Shown one piece after another: positions 34,533 to 43,338 of a DNA stretch of 64,000 nucleotides. This DNA is from Limnohabitans sp. (GTDB lineage Bacteria > Pseudomonadota > Gammaproteobacteria > Burkholderiales > Burkholderiaceae_C). The notes under the pieces were generated by a model, which saw nothing but the letters and a program-made list of their open reading frames with translations, ran no database searches and was not told where the DNA came from. The stretch covers positions 1 through 64,000 of the forward strand of contig VERE01000006.1 in NCBI GenBank assembly GCA_018882835.1, read 5' to 3'. Every line of letters begins with the position of its first letter. Position 1 is the first letter of the stretch. The translations under genes were made by a program, and so were the position numbers.

Positions 34533-36218
34533 TCAACGCGGGCGCGACTCGGGCAAAAACCGAACGCCTTCGCGTGCCATGCCACCGCTGACGCCAATGG
34601 GCGTGCCATCGGCGCGCCAGCAGGCCGCCCCTTCCAGGCGGCCATCGTCATGGAAGCGAATGGCATTCATGCCGCCCCCCACGTTGCTCACGGGCAGGAT
34701 GTCGTGGCCTCTTGCAGCCAGCGCCTGGGAAGTGGCCTGCGAAAAGGCCGGCTCCAATTCCAGCCCGTAGCCTTGCGTCCAAATGCGTGGCGCCTCGACC
34801 GCTTGTTGCAAGCTCATGCCATGGTCAAGCAAATTGACCACGGCCTGCAATGCCGATGGAAAAATTCTCAGGCCCCCAGGCAAGCCCAGCGCCAAGACCG
34901 GTCGGCCATCGCGCAGCACAATCAGGGGCGCCATCGATGAAATCACGCGCTTGCCCGCAGCGAGCGAGTTGGCCCGGCCGGGTCGCGGGTCCAGTACATA
35001 CAGGTAGTTGTTGGGAATCATGCCGGTGCCAGGCACCATGTAGCGCGCACCAAAGACCGAGTTGATGGTTTGGGTGGCGCTGACGATGCAACCCTGGGCA
35101 TCGGCTACCGTGATGTGGGTGGTGTTGGCACTCTCTGCAGGCACCACGCCCGGGGCCCAATCCTGTGCCCTTGACATATCTATTTGCTGGCGGCGCTCAT
35201 CCGCATAAGATGCAGACAGAAGCTTGTCGACGGGCACCGGGACAAAGTCCGGATCGGCAGTCGCCGCTGAGCGATCGGCAAATGCAATCTTCAGCACTTC
35301 GGCCAGCAAATGCACGCTGTCCACGCTGCCAAAGCCCATGGCTTTGACATCGAAGCCTTCCAGGATTTTCAGCATCTGGCCGATGTGCAAGGGGCCAGCG
35401 CAGGGGGGCGGGGGGCCGGTCACTTCAAAGCCGCGGTAGGTGGCGCGCAAAACCTCTCGGTCGCGGGTTTGGTAGCCGCGCAAGTCGGCCAGCGTCAGAT
35501 AACCCGCGTTGTTGGCCATGTCATTCGCCAAAGCTTGTCCCAAGCTGCCGCCGTAGAGCGCGCCCGGCCCTTCGCGAAGCACCGTGCGCAAGGTCTCGGC
35601 ATAGGCGCCTTGAACCAGCCGGTCACCAGCTTGCAGCGGGCGACCTCCTGGCAGGAAGACACTGGCAATTTCGGGGTCGAGCAGCAGATCTGCGGCGTTG
35701 TCGGTGATGCAGTTGCTGAGGTAGCGTGTGGCCACAAAGCCGCGGCTGGCATATCGCAAAGCGGGCTGCATCACATCCTCCAGCGACAGCGTCCCGTGCC
35801 GTTCCAGCATCTGGCACCAGGCCATCAGGTTGCCGGGGATGGCCACGGCAGCGCGGCCCAGGCTGTTGCGGCGTCCCACGGTTTCCATGGTGCCAGGCGG
35901 TGCCTGCGGGTCTGGCGTGAAAGTGCTGGGTGAGATGTTTTGCGGGCAAACCCCTTGGCCCTCGATCACGGTGTGTTGGCCGTTGGGCAGGCGCAGGTGC
36001 GCAAAGCCGCCACCGAGCAGGCCGACCATCATGGGCTCGACAACCGACAGGGTGAACAAGGCGGCCACCGCCGCATCGACTGCATTGCCACCCGCAGCCA
36101 ACATTTCCGTTCCGGCCGCCGAGGCCAGAGGGTGGTTGGTGACCACCATGCCGCGTGCGCCGAAGGCAGGCTGCTTGTCAGTGGCGAAGGGCGTGGAAAA
36201 GGGGGGACTTGAGATCAT
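34533..36218 (-). CDS. Gamma-glutamyltransferase family protein
   Basis: Ntn-hydrolase of 561 residues, the normal size for gamma-glutamyltranspeptidase. The autoprocessing nucleophile is the first Thr of ANTTHITVAD (about residue 366). The oxyanion region reads SSMAPLIVLRDG and the small subunit has LGLPGGLRIFPSAL where Gly-Gly-Ser is common. No signal peptide is evident, unlike exported GGTs, so a cytoplasmic acylase or amide hydrolase acting on imported compounds is possible. It stands between an SDR gene it converges on and a divergent SDR gene. Confidence 0.85.
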   Translation of the reverse strand: MISSPPFSTPFATDKQPAFGARGMVVTNHPLASAAGTEMLAAGGNAVDAAVAALFTLSVVEPMMVGLLGGGFAHLRLPNGQHTVIEGQGVCPQNISPSTFTPDPQAPPGTMETVGRRNSLGRAAVAIPGNLMAWCQMLERHGTLSLEDVMQPALRYASRGFVATRYLSNCITDNAADLLLDPEIASVFLPGGRPLQAGDRLVQGAYAETLRTVLREGPGALYGGSLGQALANDMANNAGYLTLADLRGYQTRDREVLRATYRGFEVTGPPPPCAGPLHIGQMLKILEGFDVKAMGFGSVDSVHLLAEVLKIAFADRSAATADPDFVPVPVDKLLSASYADERRQQIDMSRAQDWAPGVVPAESANTTHITVADAQGCIVSATQTINSVFGARYMVPGTGMIPNNYLYVLDPRPGRANSLAAGKRVISSMAPLIVLRDGRPVLALGLPGGLRIFPSALQAVVNLLDHGMSLQQAVEAPRIWTQGYGLELEPAFSQATSQALAARGHDILPVSNVGGGMNAIRFHDDGRLEGAACWRADGTPIGVSGGMAREGVRFLPESRPR

Positions 36219-36347
36219 GTGCTCAGCTTAATCAGCGCCGATGGGCTGGCGCGTCACCCTTGAGACAAATCGGGCGTGGCTATCGATTGCGTGATTGACA
36301 GCCTGGAGCCTTCACTCGACACTGGCTTTTTATGCGGAGAATGGCTT

Positions 36348-37142
36348 GTGTTGAATCTTCATGGAAAAGTGGCTTTGGTCATGGGCTGCGGCGCGGTTGC
36401 CGAGGGCTGGGGCAATGGCCGGGCCACCGCCACGTTGCTGGCACGCCAGGGCGCGCAGGTGTACGGCATCGATCTTCAACTCAGTCATGCTGAAAACACC
36501 CGGGACATTGTGCGCGCTGAGGGCGGCACCATCGAAGTCGCGGCCTGCGATGTGACACAGGCCGAGCAGGTGAACCAGGTGGTGGACGATTGCGTGAAGC
36601 GGTTCGGGCGCATTGACATCCTGGTCAACAACGTCGGGCTGTCGCAACCTGGAGGGCCGGTGGACATGCTCGAGTCGGTCTGGGACAGCCAGCTGGAGGT
36701 CAACCTGAAAGGGGCCTTTCTCGCTTGCAAACGTGTGTTGCCCTTGATGAAGGCCCAAGGCGGTGGATCGGTCATCAACATTTCCTCCGTGGCCGGACTG
36801 CGCTATGTTGGCAAGCCCCAGGTGGCTTACGCTGCGGCCAAGGCCGCCTTGATGCAGTTCACCCGCACCACCGCGGTCATCCATGCGCCGGAAGGTATCC
36901 GCTTGAATTGCGTCATCCCCGGGCTGATGCACACGCCCTTGATCGAAGGCCTGGCCGCCAAGTACGCGGCAGGCGACACTGCCGGTTTCATTGCCCACCG
37001 TCACCAACAAGTGCCCATGCAGCACATGGGGGACGGCTGGGATGTCGCGAATGCTGTTTTATTCTTGGCCGCCGATGAAAGCCGGTACATCACAGCCACT
37101 GAAATTTTGGTAGACGGCGGTCTCGTCGCTGCCACACGTTGA
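36348..37142 (+). CDS. Short-chain dehydrogenase/reductase with atypical nucleotide motif
   Basis: SDR of about 264 residues. The dinucleotide motif is unusual: GCGAVAEGWGNGRA with extra residues in place of the standard TGxxxGxG. NNVGLSQPGG and the catalytic SSVAGLRYVGKPQVAYAAAK are intact. GTG 36348 is chosen because GCGGAGA lies about seven bases upstream; TTG 36351 is an alternative. The next SDR follows 18 bases later, so the two form a pair. Confidence 0.83.
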   Translation: MLNLHGKVALVMGCGAVAEGWGNGRATATLLARQGAQVYGIDLQLSHAENTRDIVRAEGGTIEVAACDVTQAEQVNQVVDDCVKRFGRIDILVNNVGLSQPGGPVDMLESVWDSQLEVNLKGAFLACKRVLPLMKAQGGGSVINISSVAGLRYVGKPQVAYAAAKAALMQFTRTTAVIHAPEGIRLNCVIPGLMHTPLIEGLAAKYAAGDTAGFIAHRHQQVPMQHMGDGWDVANAVLFLAADESRYITATEILVDGGLVAATR

Positions 37143-37160
37143 CCCACAAAAGGAGACCTC

Positions 37161-37925
37161 ATGACTTTGTTTGACCTGACAGGCCAGGTGGCCGTGATCA
37201 CCGGATCCTCGCGCGGCATTGGCCGCGCCATTGCCGAGCGCATGGCCGAGCACGGTGCGCGCGTGGTGATTTCTTCCCGCAAAGCAGATGCTTGCAACGA
37301 GGTGGTGAAAGCCATCGAGGCCAAGCATGGGCCAGGGCGGGCCATCGCGATTCCTGCCAACATCTCAGCCAAGGCAGACCTGGAAAAATTGGTGTCCGAG
37401 ACCCGTCGTCACTGGGGGCGCATCGACATTGTGGTGTGCAACGCGGCCAGCAACCCATACTACGGTCCGATGGCAGGCATTGGAGATGACCAGTTCCGCA
37501 AAATTCTGGACAACAACATCGTTGCCAACCATTGGCTGATCAATTTGACCGTCCCTGAAATGAAGGAGCGCCGCTCCGGCTCGATCATCATCGTCTCTTC
37601 CATCGGGGGCTTGCGCGGCTCCTCCGTCATCGGCGCCTATTGCATCAGCAAAGCCGCCGACATGCAGTTGGCGCGCAACCTGGCGGTTGAATACGGCCCG
37701 CACAATATCCGTGTCAACTGCATTGCCCCCGGCCTGATCAAGACCGACTTTGCCAAAGCGCTGTGGGATGACCCGGCCATGCTCAAGGAGCGCAATGCGA
37801 CCACCCCCCTGCGTCGCATTGGCGAACCCGATGAAATTGCGGGCGCGGCGGTATTTTTGGCGTCCCAGGCGGGGTCCTTCATGACCGGGCAAAGCCTGGT
37901 CATTGACGGGGGTGTCACGATTTAG
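37161..37925 (+). CDS. Short-chain dehydrogenase/reductase
   Basis: Classical SDR of 254 residues. Motifs are ITGSSRGIGRAIA, CNAASNPY, catalytic VSSIGGLRGSSVIGAYCISK, and GLIKTDF near the C-terminus. AAAGGAGA precedes the ATG. It probably acts with the preceding SDR on the same pathway; the ligand-binding half gives no firm specificity. Confidence 0.9.
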   Translation: MTLFDLTGQVAVITGSSRGIGRAIAERMAEHGARVVISSRKADACNEVVKAIEAKHGPGRAIAIPANISAKADLEKLVSETRRHWGRIDIVVCNAASNPYYGPMAGIGDDQFRKILDNNIVANHWLINLTVPEMKERRSGSIIIVSSIGGLRGSSVIGAYCISKAADMQLARNLAVEYGPHNIRVNCIAPGLIKTDFAKALWDDPAMLKERNATTPLRRIGEPDEIAGAAVFLASQAGSFMTGQSLVIDGGVTI

Positions 37926-38002
37926 TCATTTTTTTTCATCCATCCTGTCCACCAAATTCTGGCTGGGTGCGTTGATTCTTCATCATGTATGGAGAAAACC
38001 GC

Positions 38003-38194
38003 ATGGAAAAGAAAACCACCCAGCTGGCGCCCGCCCGCAACGGCATGGACCAGTGTTTGCAGCAAATGAACGACGAAGTCAGCCAAATCAAGGCCAGTTT
38101 CAATCGTATTCGAGCCCTTATGGCCCAGGAACACGAACAAAAGCATCGTCCCGCTGCACGCATTTATTCTGGCATGCGTGCACTAAAGGCTTAA
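38003..38194 (+). CDS. Small hypothetical protein
   Basis: A 63-residue ORF with GGAG eight bases before ATG 38003. The sequence is polar and helical (MDQCLQQMNDEVSQIKASFNRIRALM), with no membrane span. I do not recognise it. It lies alone between the SDR pair and the desaturase; the ribosome binding site and helical composition support it being a real small gene. Confidence 0.45.
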   Translation: MEKKTTQLAPARNGMDQCLQQMNDEVSQIKASFNRIRALMAQEHEQKHRPAARIYSGMRALKA

Positions 38195-38308
38195 TTTTCC
38201 AGGATTTCAAGCGCCAATTTCATCCAAAGGTGACAGGCTGAACTTCTCAGCCCATCCCTGGCAAGCTAACATCCGCGCTGTCTAGGGATGTCACACAAAG
38301 GTTTCGCC

Positions 38309-39271
38309 ATGGATGTCGGAGCGAAAGGCTGGCTCTCAGCCGAAGAAGACCAAGCGCTTCGTGCGCGCTCCAATGTTATGGGTTTCTACCTGGTGCTGCA
38401 TGCTTGGGGTACCATCTTTTTGGCCATGGCCTTGTTTGTGGCCTGGCCCAACCCCCTGACTTTTTTGCTGGCTGTCATCCTGATTGGCGGCCGTCAGCTT
38501 GGCCTGGCCATCCTGATGCACGATGCAGCGCATCGCTTGCTGTTTAAAAATACCCGCCTCAACGATGCAATCGGCTTTTACCTCTGCGGCTCGCCGGTAG
38601 GGGCCAGCTTGGCTTTGTACCGTCCCTACCATCTTCAGCACCATCGCCATACCCAGCAAAAGGACGATCCCGACTGGATTCTGTCCGCTCCTTTTCCCAT
38701 CAGCCAGAAAAGCTTCAGGCGCAAAATGCTGCGAGACCTTTTCGGTGTCACGGCCTACCAGCGGCGACTGGAAGGCTTTCGTTACAACATGGGCGAAGGC
38801 ACCACCGCACAGCGTTGGGCCCGGCTGTGGCGGCTTGACGGCCATTTTTTGATAGCCAATGGCCTGTTGTTTCTGTTGTTGTGGGGTGTTGGCCATCCGG
38901 AGCTTTTTTTCACCCTCTGGCTCCTGCCCCTCATGACCTGGTACCAAGTCATCAGCCGTGTTCGCAACATTGCGGAGCATGCAGTGGTGCCTGACAACGA
39001 TGACCCCTTGCGCAACACCCGCACCACCCTGACCAACCTGGCCATGCGCGCCATCCTGGCGCCTTATTGGGTGAACTACCACCTGGAGCACCATCTCTTG
39101 GTAGCCACGCCTTGCTGGAAATTACCTGCGGCTCATCGCCTGCTGTGCGCGCGCGGCCTGCGCGATCGCATGGAAGTTGTGCAGGGCTACCGTGCGGTCT
39201 TGCGCCAAGCCATCTCGAACCCCCACGACGGCCCGCACCGCGGGCGCGAGCGCAAAGTCTCCATGATTTGA
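38309..39271 (+). CDS. Membrane fatty acid desaturase-family protein
   Basis: Integral membrane di-iron enzyme of 320 residues. The three His boxes are HDAAHR (about residue 71), HLQHHRHT (about 108) and NYHLEHHL (about 258). About four membrane spans flank them. It introduces a double bond into, or hydroxylates, acyl chains or similar lipids. ATG 38309 has AAAGG seven bases upstream; ATG 38288 is an in-frame alternative. It converges on the VWA gene with a four-base gap. Confidence 0.88.
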   Translation: MDVGAKGWLSAEEDQALRARSNVMGFYLVLHAWGTIFLAMALFVAWPNPLTFLLAVILIGGRQLGLAILMHDAAHRLLFKNTRLNDAIGFYLCGSPVGASLALYRPYHLQHHRHTQQKDDPDWILSAPFPISQKSFRRKMLRDLFGVTAYQRRLEGFRYNMGEGTTAQRWARLWRLDGHFLIANGLLFLLLWGVGHPELFFTLWLLPLMTWYQVISRVRNIAEHAVVPDNDDPLRNTRTTLTNLAMRAILAPYWVNYHLEHHLLVATPCWKLPAAHRLLCARGLRDRMEVVQGYRAVLRQAISNPHDGPHRGRERKVSMI

Positions 39272-39275
39272 GCGC

Positions 39276-40361
39276 TTAGCTTGGGTTCAGCAGCTTGGGG
39301 GCGCCCGCGCGAAACCAGCGCACAGACAAGCCCAGCGCCAGCAACATCAACAAAAAGGCTGCACCTGCCAGCAAGGCGCTGATTTCGGTGTCCTTGCGTT
39401 CCAGCGTGAACTGGGTGGAGAGATGCTCGTATATTTTTTTCAATTCATCGGCCGAACCGGCTTTGAAGTATTCAGCCTCGGTGACATTGGCCACGGCTTT
39501 CAGTGTTTCTTCATCCACTTGCGTGAAAAAGGAATAGCCCTCGTAGCCCGGGATGAAGCCATTGGGTGTTCCAAAGCCGACGGTGTAAACCCGAACCCCC
39601 AAATTGGCCGCCAACTTGGCCGCTTCGATGGGGTCGGGCCCCGTGGTGCGGCGGCCATCGGAGAGCAGCACGATGGCGCCGCCTGTGTAAGAACCGGGTG
39701 GCACCGGGACGATTTCTTTGGGCGGTGTGCTTTTGCGTCGATCTTCCAGGCTTTGGCCTTGGGGCTCACCGATGCCGCGCTGGGCGACGCCGCCGTACAA
39801 AGCGGTCTCCAACTGGATCGGGGCGTCTGGCCGCAGGGTGGACAGGGCCATCAACAACCCACTGCCGGTGGCCGTGCCACGCTGTAATTGAAAGCGGTCG
39901 ATGGCGGCCACCCAATCTTCGCGCCGGTCACTCACATGCTGGACCACCTGGGCGGTGCCGGCAAACGACACAATGGCCACCCGCACGCCTGCAGGCAAGG
40001 CTTGTAAAAACTCTTTGGCTGCTTTTTGCGCCGCCTGAATCCGGTTAGGCTCGACATCGGTGGCCAGCATGCTGCGTGACACGTCCATGGCCATCACCAG
40101 GGTCATGTAATCGGCGGGGAGGGTGATGCGGGCCACCGGGCGGGCCATGGCCAACAAAGCCAGCACAAAGGCCATGCCCACCAATGCGGGGGGCAAATGC
40201 CGGCGCCAGCGCGATGACGAGGCCATCGCTTCATGGATCAGGCGCAAGGATGAAAACGCCAGCACCTGTCGCCGACGCCGGCGAATCAGGTACAGGTAAA
40301 AGCCCACCAGCATGGGTGCCAGCAACAGGGCCCAAAGCATCTCGGCCTGGAGGAAATGCAT
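39276..40361 (-). CDS. BatA-like VWA-domain membrane protein
   Basis: Protein of 361 residues: an N-terminal membrane pair (FLQAEMLWALLLAP..., then LVGMAFVLALLAMARP), a VWA domain, and a C-terminal membrane span. The metal-ion-dependent adhesion site is complete: MAMDVSRSM, TATGSGL, and VLLSDGRRTTG. Such proteins work with MoxR ATPases, possibly as periplasmic chaperone-like or aerotolerance factors. The start at 40361 replaces the tracked ORF's long upstream extension, which overlaps the protease gene. Oriented against the MoxR-DUF58-VWA operon. Confidence 0.85.
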   Translation of the reverse strand: MHFLQAEMLWALLLAPMLVGFYLYLIRRRRRQVLAFSSLRLIHEAMASSSRWRRHLPPALVGMAFVLALLAMARPVARITLPADYMTLVMAMDVSRSMLATDVEPNRIQAAQKAAKEFLQALPAGVRVAIVSFAGTAQVVQHVSDRREDWVAAIDRFQLQRGTATGSGLLMALSTLRPDAPIQLETALYGGVAQRGIGEPQGQSLEDRRKSTPPKEIVPVPPGSYTGGAIVLLSDGRRTTGPDPIEAAKLAANLGVRVYTVGFGTPNGFIPGYEGYSFFTQVDEETLKAVANVTEAEYFKAGSADELKKIYEHLSTQFTLERKDTEISALLAGAAFLLMLLALGLSVRWFRAGAPKLLNPS

Positions 40362-40427
40362 GTGAGGTTGGAAGGTTAATAAGGTCTGACGCCAATTTAC
40401 CATTGAACCCTGTGTTATGGTTATTTC

Positions 40428-41318
40428 ATGAAACGCGCCGTGGTGTTCAGCAAACGTCCCCGTCCCAGCGAGGCGGAGCGTCAAATCGCTGCGGCCAAAG
40501 CCCCAGAAGCGGCAAACGATGAAAAAAAATGGCGATGGGACCGGGTTGCCCTTTTCCTGATGGGCTTGCTGGTGGCCGTGCTGGCTTACGAAGTGCGCGA
40601 CGCATCGACCCCTGCCAAAACCGAGCTGACTCAAAAAGACATTGATGCCGCCGTTCTGCATGCGCTGACCACACAGGATTTGCCATCCCCCACGGCCAAA
40701 GCGGCCGCGGCTGTGCAGGGCGCTGTGGTGCGCGTGCAGGGCTTTGAGCCCAACCCCAAAAAACCCAAGGACGAGGACCGAGAGAGTGGCGTCGGCACCG
40801 GTGTGGTCATCAAGGACGATGGCACGATTCTCACCAACTACCATGTGGTCTGGGGGGCCAAGCGCTTGGTGGTGACCTTTGCCGACGGCACGGAGTCTCC
40901 TGCCCATGTGGTGGGGGTGCACCCTGACAAAGACCTGGCGGTGGTCAAGCCGCAAAAAATTCCTGACGATTTGCAACCGGCCATTCTGGGCTCGAGCCGC
41001 CAGTTGTTGCCCGGAGATGGTGTGGTGGCCGTGGGCTTCCCCTTTGGCATAGGCCCCTCTGTCTCAGCGGGCGTGGTGTCGGGACTGGGGCGCGAGTTTT
41101 TGTCTCCCGAAGGCGGCCGTCGCCTGGCGGGGCTGATTCAGTTTGATGCGGCCGCCAACCCAGGCAATTCGGGCGGGCCTTTGGTGAACTTGTCAGGTGA
41201 GGTGGTGGGCATTGTCACCGCCATCCTCAATCCCACCTCGGCGCGCACCTTCATCGGCATTGGTTTTGCAACCACCATTGAGGAAGCGGGCATGGCCGTT
41301 GGCATGCCTCCTTTTTAA
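40428..41318 (+). CDS. Trypsin-like serine protease without PDZ domain
   Basis: Membrane-anchored serine protease of 296 residues. A single N-terminal span (about 40-54) is followed by the S1C/HtrA-like catalytic domain: His of LTNYHVV (about 139), Asp of HPDKDLAVV (about 169), Ser of NPGNSGGPL (about 248). No PDZ domain follows, unlike DegP/DegS. It would act in the periplasm. It lies 24 bases before the MoxR gene and is part of that operon, suggesting a role in the same envelope process. Confidence 0.87.
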   Translation: MKRAVVFSKRPRPSEAERQIAAAKAPEAANDEKKWRWDRVALFLMGLLVAVLAYEVRDASTPAKTELTQKDIDAAVLHALTTQDLPSPTAKAAAAVQGAVVRVQGFEPNPKKPKDEDRESGVGTGVVIKDDGTILTNYHVVWGAKRLVVTFADGTESPAHVVGVHPDKDLAVVKPQKIPDDLQPAILGSSRQLLPGDGVVAVGFPFGIGPSVSAGVVSGLGREFLSPEGGRRLAGLIQFDAAANPGNSGGPLVNLSGEVVGIVTAILNPTSARTFIGIGFATTIEEAGMAVGMPPF

Positions 41319-41342
41319 CGAATTTCAAAGCAAGGAAATGGC

Positions 41343-42389
41343 ATGAACACTTCCACCGATGTCTGGCGCGGCCAGCCCACCGCCAACCCCGCAGCTGCGC
41401 AAGCCGCAGCCCAAATGCAGCATGTGCTGTACGAAGTCAAACGCGTGGTGGTAGGGCAAGATGCCTTTCTGGAGCGCGTGCTGGTGGCTTTGCTGGCACA
41501 GGGCCATTTGCTGATCGAGGGCGTTCCGGGCCTGGCCAAAACCCTGACCGTGAATACCTTGGCCAAAACACTGCGCGGCTCATTCCGCCGCATTCAGTTC
41601 ACCCCCGATTTGTTGCCAGCCGACTTGGTGGGCACGCGCATCTTCAATCAAAAAACCAGCGAGTTCAGCACGGTGCTGGGCCCGGTGTTCGCCAACCTTT
41701 TGCTGGCCGATGAAATCAACCGCGCCCCCGCCAAAGTGCAAAGTGCCTTGCTGGAGGTCATGCAAGAGCGGCAAGTGACCCTGGCTGGCGAAACCCACCG
41801 CGTGCCCTTGCCGTTTTTGGTGATGGCCACGCAGAACCCGATTGAAACCGAGGGCACCTATCCCTTGCCTGAGGCGCAAGTGGACCGTTTCATGATGAAG
41901 GTGCTGGTGGACTACCCCACGGAAGACGAAGAGTTTGTGATCGTGCAGCGCGTGATTGGCGAGCCAGCGCAAGTGACCGGCGTGGTCACGCCAGAGCAGT
42001 TGATGGCCTTGCAAGCCCAGTGTCGGCGCGGCTATGTAGACCCTGGCCTGGTGCACTACGCCGTCAAGTTGGTGGCGGCCACGCGTCAGCCGGAGCGCTA
42101 TGGGCTGGAAGACATGAAACGTTTCTTAAGCTTTGGCGCCAGTCCCCGGGCCACCATCGGCTTGATCGAGGGGGCCAGAGCGCTGGCGTTTTTGCGCGGG
42201 CGCGATTACGCCTTGCCTGTAGACGTGGCCGACCTGGTGCCCGATGTGTTGCGCCATCGGTTGGTCTTGTCCTACGAGGCGTTGTCAGAAGGTCAGACCC
42301 CTGACAGCTTGATTGCCCGCATCATGCAAGCCGTGCCGGTGCCCGACAAACCCTTGGAATCTCATGCTCGGATGGCTGCGTCAGCTTAA
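41343..42389 (+). CDS. MoxR-family AAA ATPase
   Basis: ATPase of 348 residues. Walker A is GVPGLAKT (about 60-67), Walker B LLADEINRAPAKVQSALLEVMQE, and sensor 1 VMATQNPIE, all typical of MoxR. These proteins are thought to act as chaperones assembling metal or complex proteins together with VWA partners. The stop lies inside the DUF58 gene, which starts 26 bases upstream of it, so translation is coupled. Confidence 0.93.
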   Translation: MNTSTDVWRGQPTANPAAAQAAAQMQHVLYEVKRVVVGQDAFLERVLVALLAQGHLLIEGVPGLAKTLTVNTLAKTLRGSFRRIQFTPDLLPADLVGTRIFNQKTSEFSTVLGPVFANLLLADEINRAPAKVQSALLEVMQERQVTLAGETHRVPLPFLVMATQNPIETEGTYPLPEAQVDRFMMKVLVDYPTEDEEFVIVQRVIGEPAQVTGVVTPEQLMALQAQCRRGYVDPGLVHYAVKLVAATRQPERYGLEDMKRFLSFGASPRATIGLIEGARALAFLRGRDYALPVDVADLVPDVLRHRLVLSYEALSEGQTPDSLIARIMQAVPVPDKPLESHARMAASA

Positions 42390-43338
42390 GCGCCAGCGAC
42401 AGGCTGAGCCTGCAGCGGCTGTGTCGGGCACCGCGCTGGCGCGGGCCGACATGGATGCTTTGCTGCGACAGCTCGACTGGACCGTGTTGCGCCGCTTGGA
42501 CGGTGCGCTGCAAGGCGACCACCGCAGTCTGTTTCGCGGGGCGGGACTGGACCTCGCGGATTTGCGCGAATACCAACCGCACGACGATGTGCGCCACATC
42601 GACTGGAATGTCACTGCGCGCCTGCAAGTGCCCCATGTGAGAGAACACCAGGAAGACCGGGAGGTCAGTGCCTGGTTTTTGCTGGACATGACCGGCTCCA
42701 TGGGTTTTGGCTCCCAGGGACAGAGCAAGCGCGCTTTGATGCTTTCTTTCGTGGGCGTGATGGCTCAGATGCTGATGCGCCGCGGCAATCGCGTGGGTGC
42801 ACTCATGCTGACCGCTGATCCCTCTGCGAAAATTCGCCATGTGCCTGCGCGGATGGGACGTCGGCATTTGCTGCATTTGATGGACACCGTGCAACGCGTG
42901 CCCCTGCAGGCATCTCACCATGAGACCGCCCTGGGGCCATGGTTGCACCAAGCGCAGTCCCTGCTCAAACGCCGTTCGCAAGTGTTTGTGCTGTCGGACT
43001 TTCTCAGCGCACCGGGTTGGGAGAAAGCCCTCAGTGGCTTGGCACGGCGACATGATGGCATTGCGGTTCGCCTCAGTGACCCATTGGAAACGAGGCTGCC
43101 AGCGGCAGGCCTGATGTGGCTCGAAGATGCGGAATCGGGTGAACAGTTGTTGCTGGACACCTCTGATCCTGCGTTCAGGCAGCGTTATGCCGACCTGGCG
43201 CTGGCGCGAGAAGCGGCGTTTCATGCCGCACTGACGCAAGCCGGCATGGATGGTTTGGCGCTGGCCACCGACGAAGACCTGGCTTTGGCGGTACGGCACT
43301 TCGTGGCGCTTCGCAAGCGCAGGAGTTTGCATGCCTGA
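42364..43338 (+). CDS. DUF58-domain protein (VWA-like)
   Basis: Protein of 324 residues with the characteristic DUF58 block DLREYQPHDDVRHIDWNVTARL, followed by a degenerate VWA-type region (WFLLDMTGSMGFG). No membrane span is obvious. It is a standard partner of MoxR. ATG 42364 is used, inside the MoxR gene, and its stop overlaps the start of the next VWA gene. Confidence 0.9.
   Translation: MLGWLRQLKRQRQAEPAAAVSGTALARADMDALLRQLDWTVLRRLDGALQGDHRSLFRGAGLDLADLREYQPHDDVRHIDWNVTARLQVPHVREHQEDREVSAWFLLDMTGSMGFGSQGQSKRALMLSFVGVMAQMLMRRGNRVGALMLTADPSAKIRHVPARMGRRHLLHLMDTVQRVPLQASHHETALGPWLHQAQSLLKRRSQVFVLSDFLSAPGWEKALSGLARRHDGIAVRLSDPLETRLPAAGLMWLEDAESGEQLLLDTSDPAFRQRYADLALAREAAFHAALTQAGMDGLALATDEDLALAVRHFVALRKRRSLHA

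Noticed and set aside
40362-40976. N-terminal extension of the VWA ORF at 39276
   Set aside because: It overlaps the protease gene on the other strand and the extension shows no domain; the membrane-protein start at 40361 is natural.
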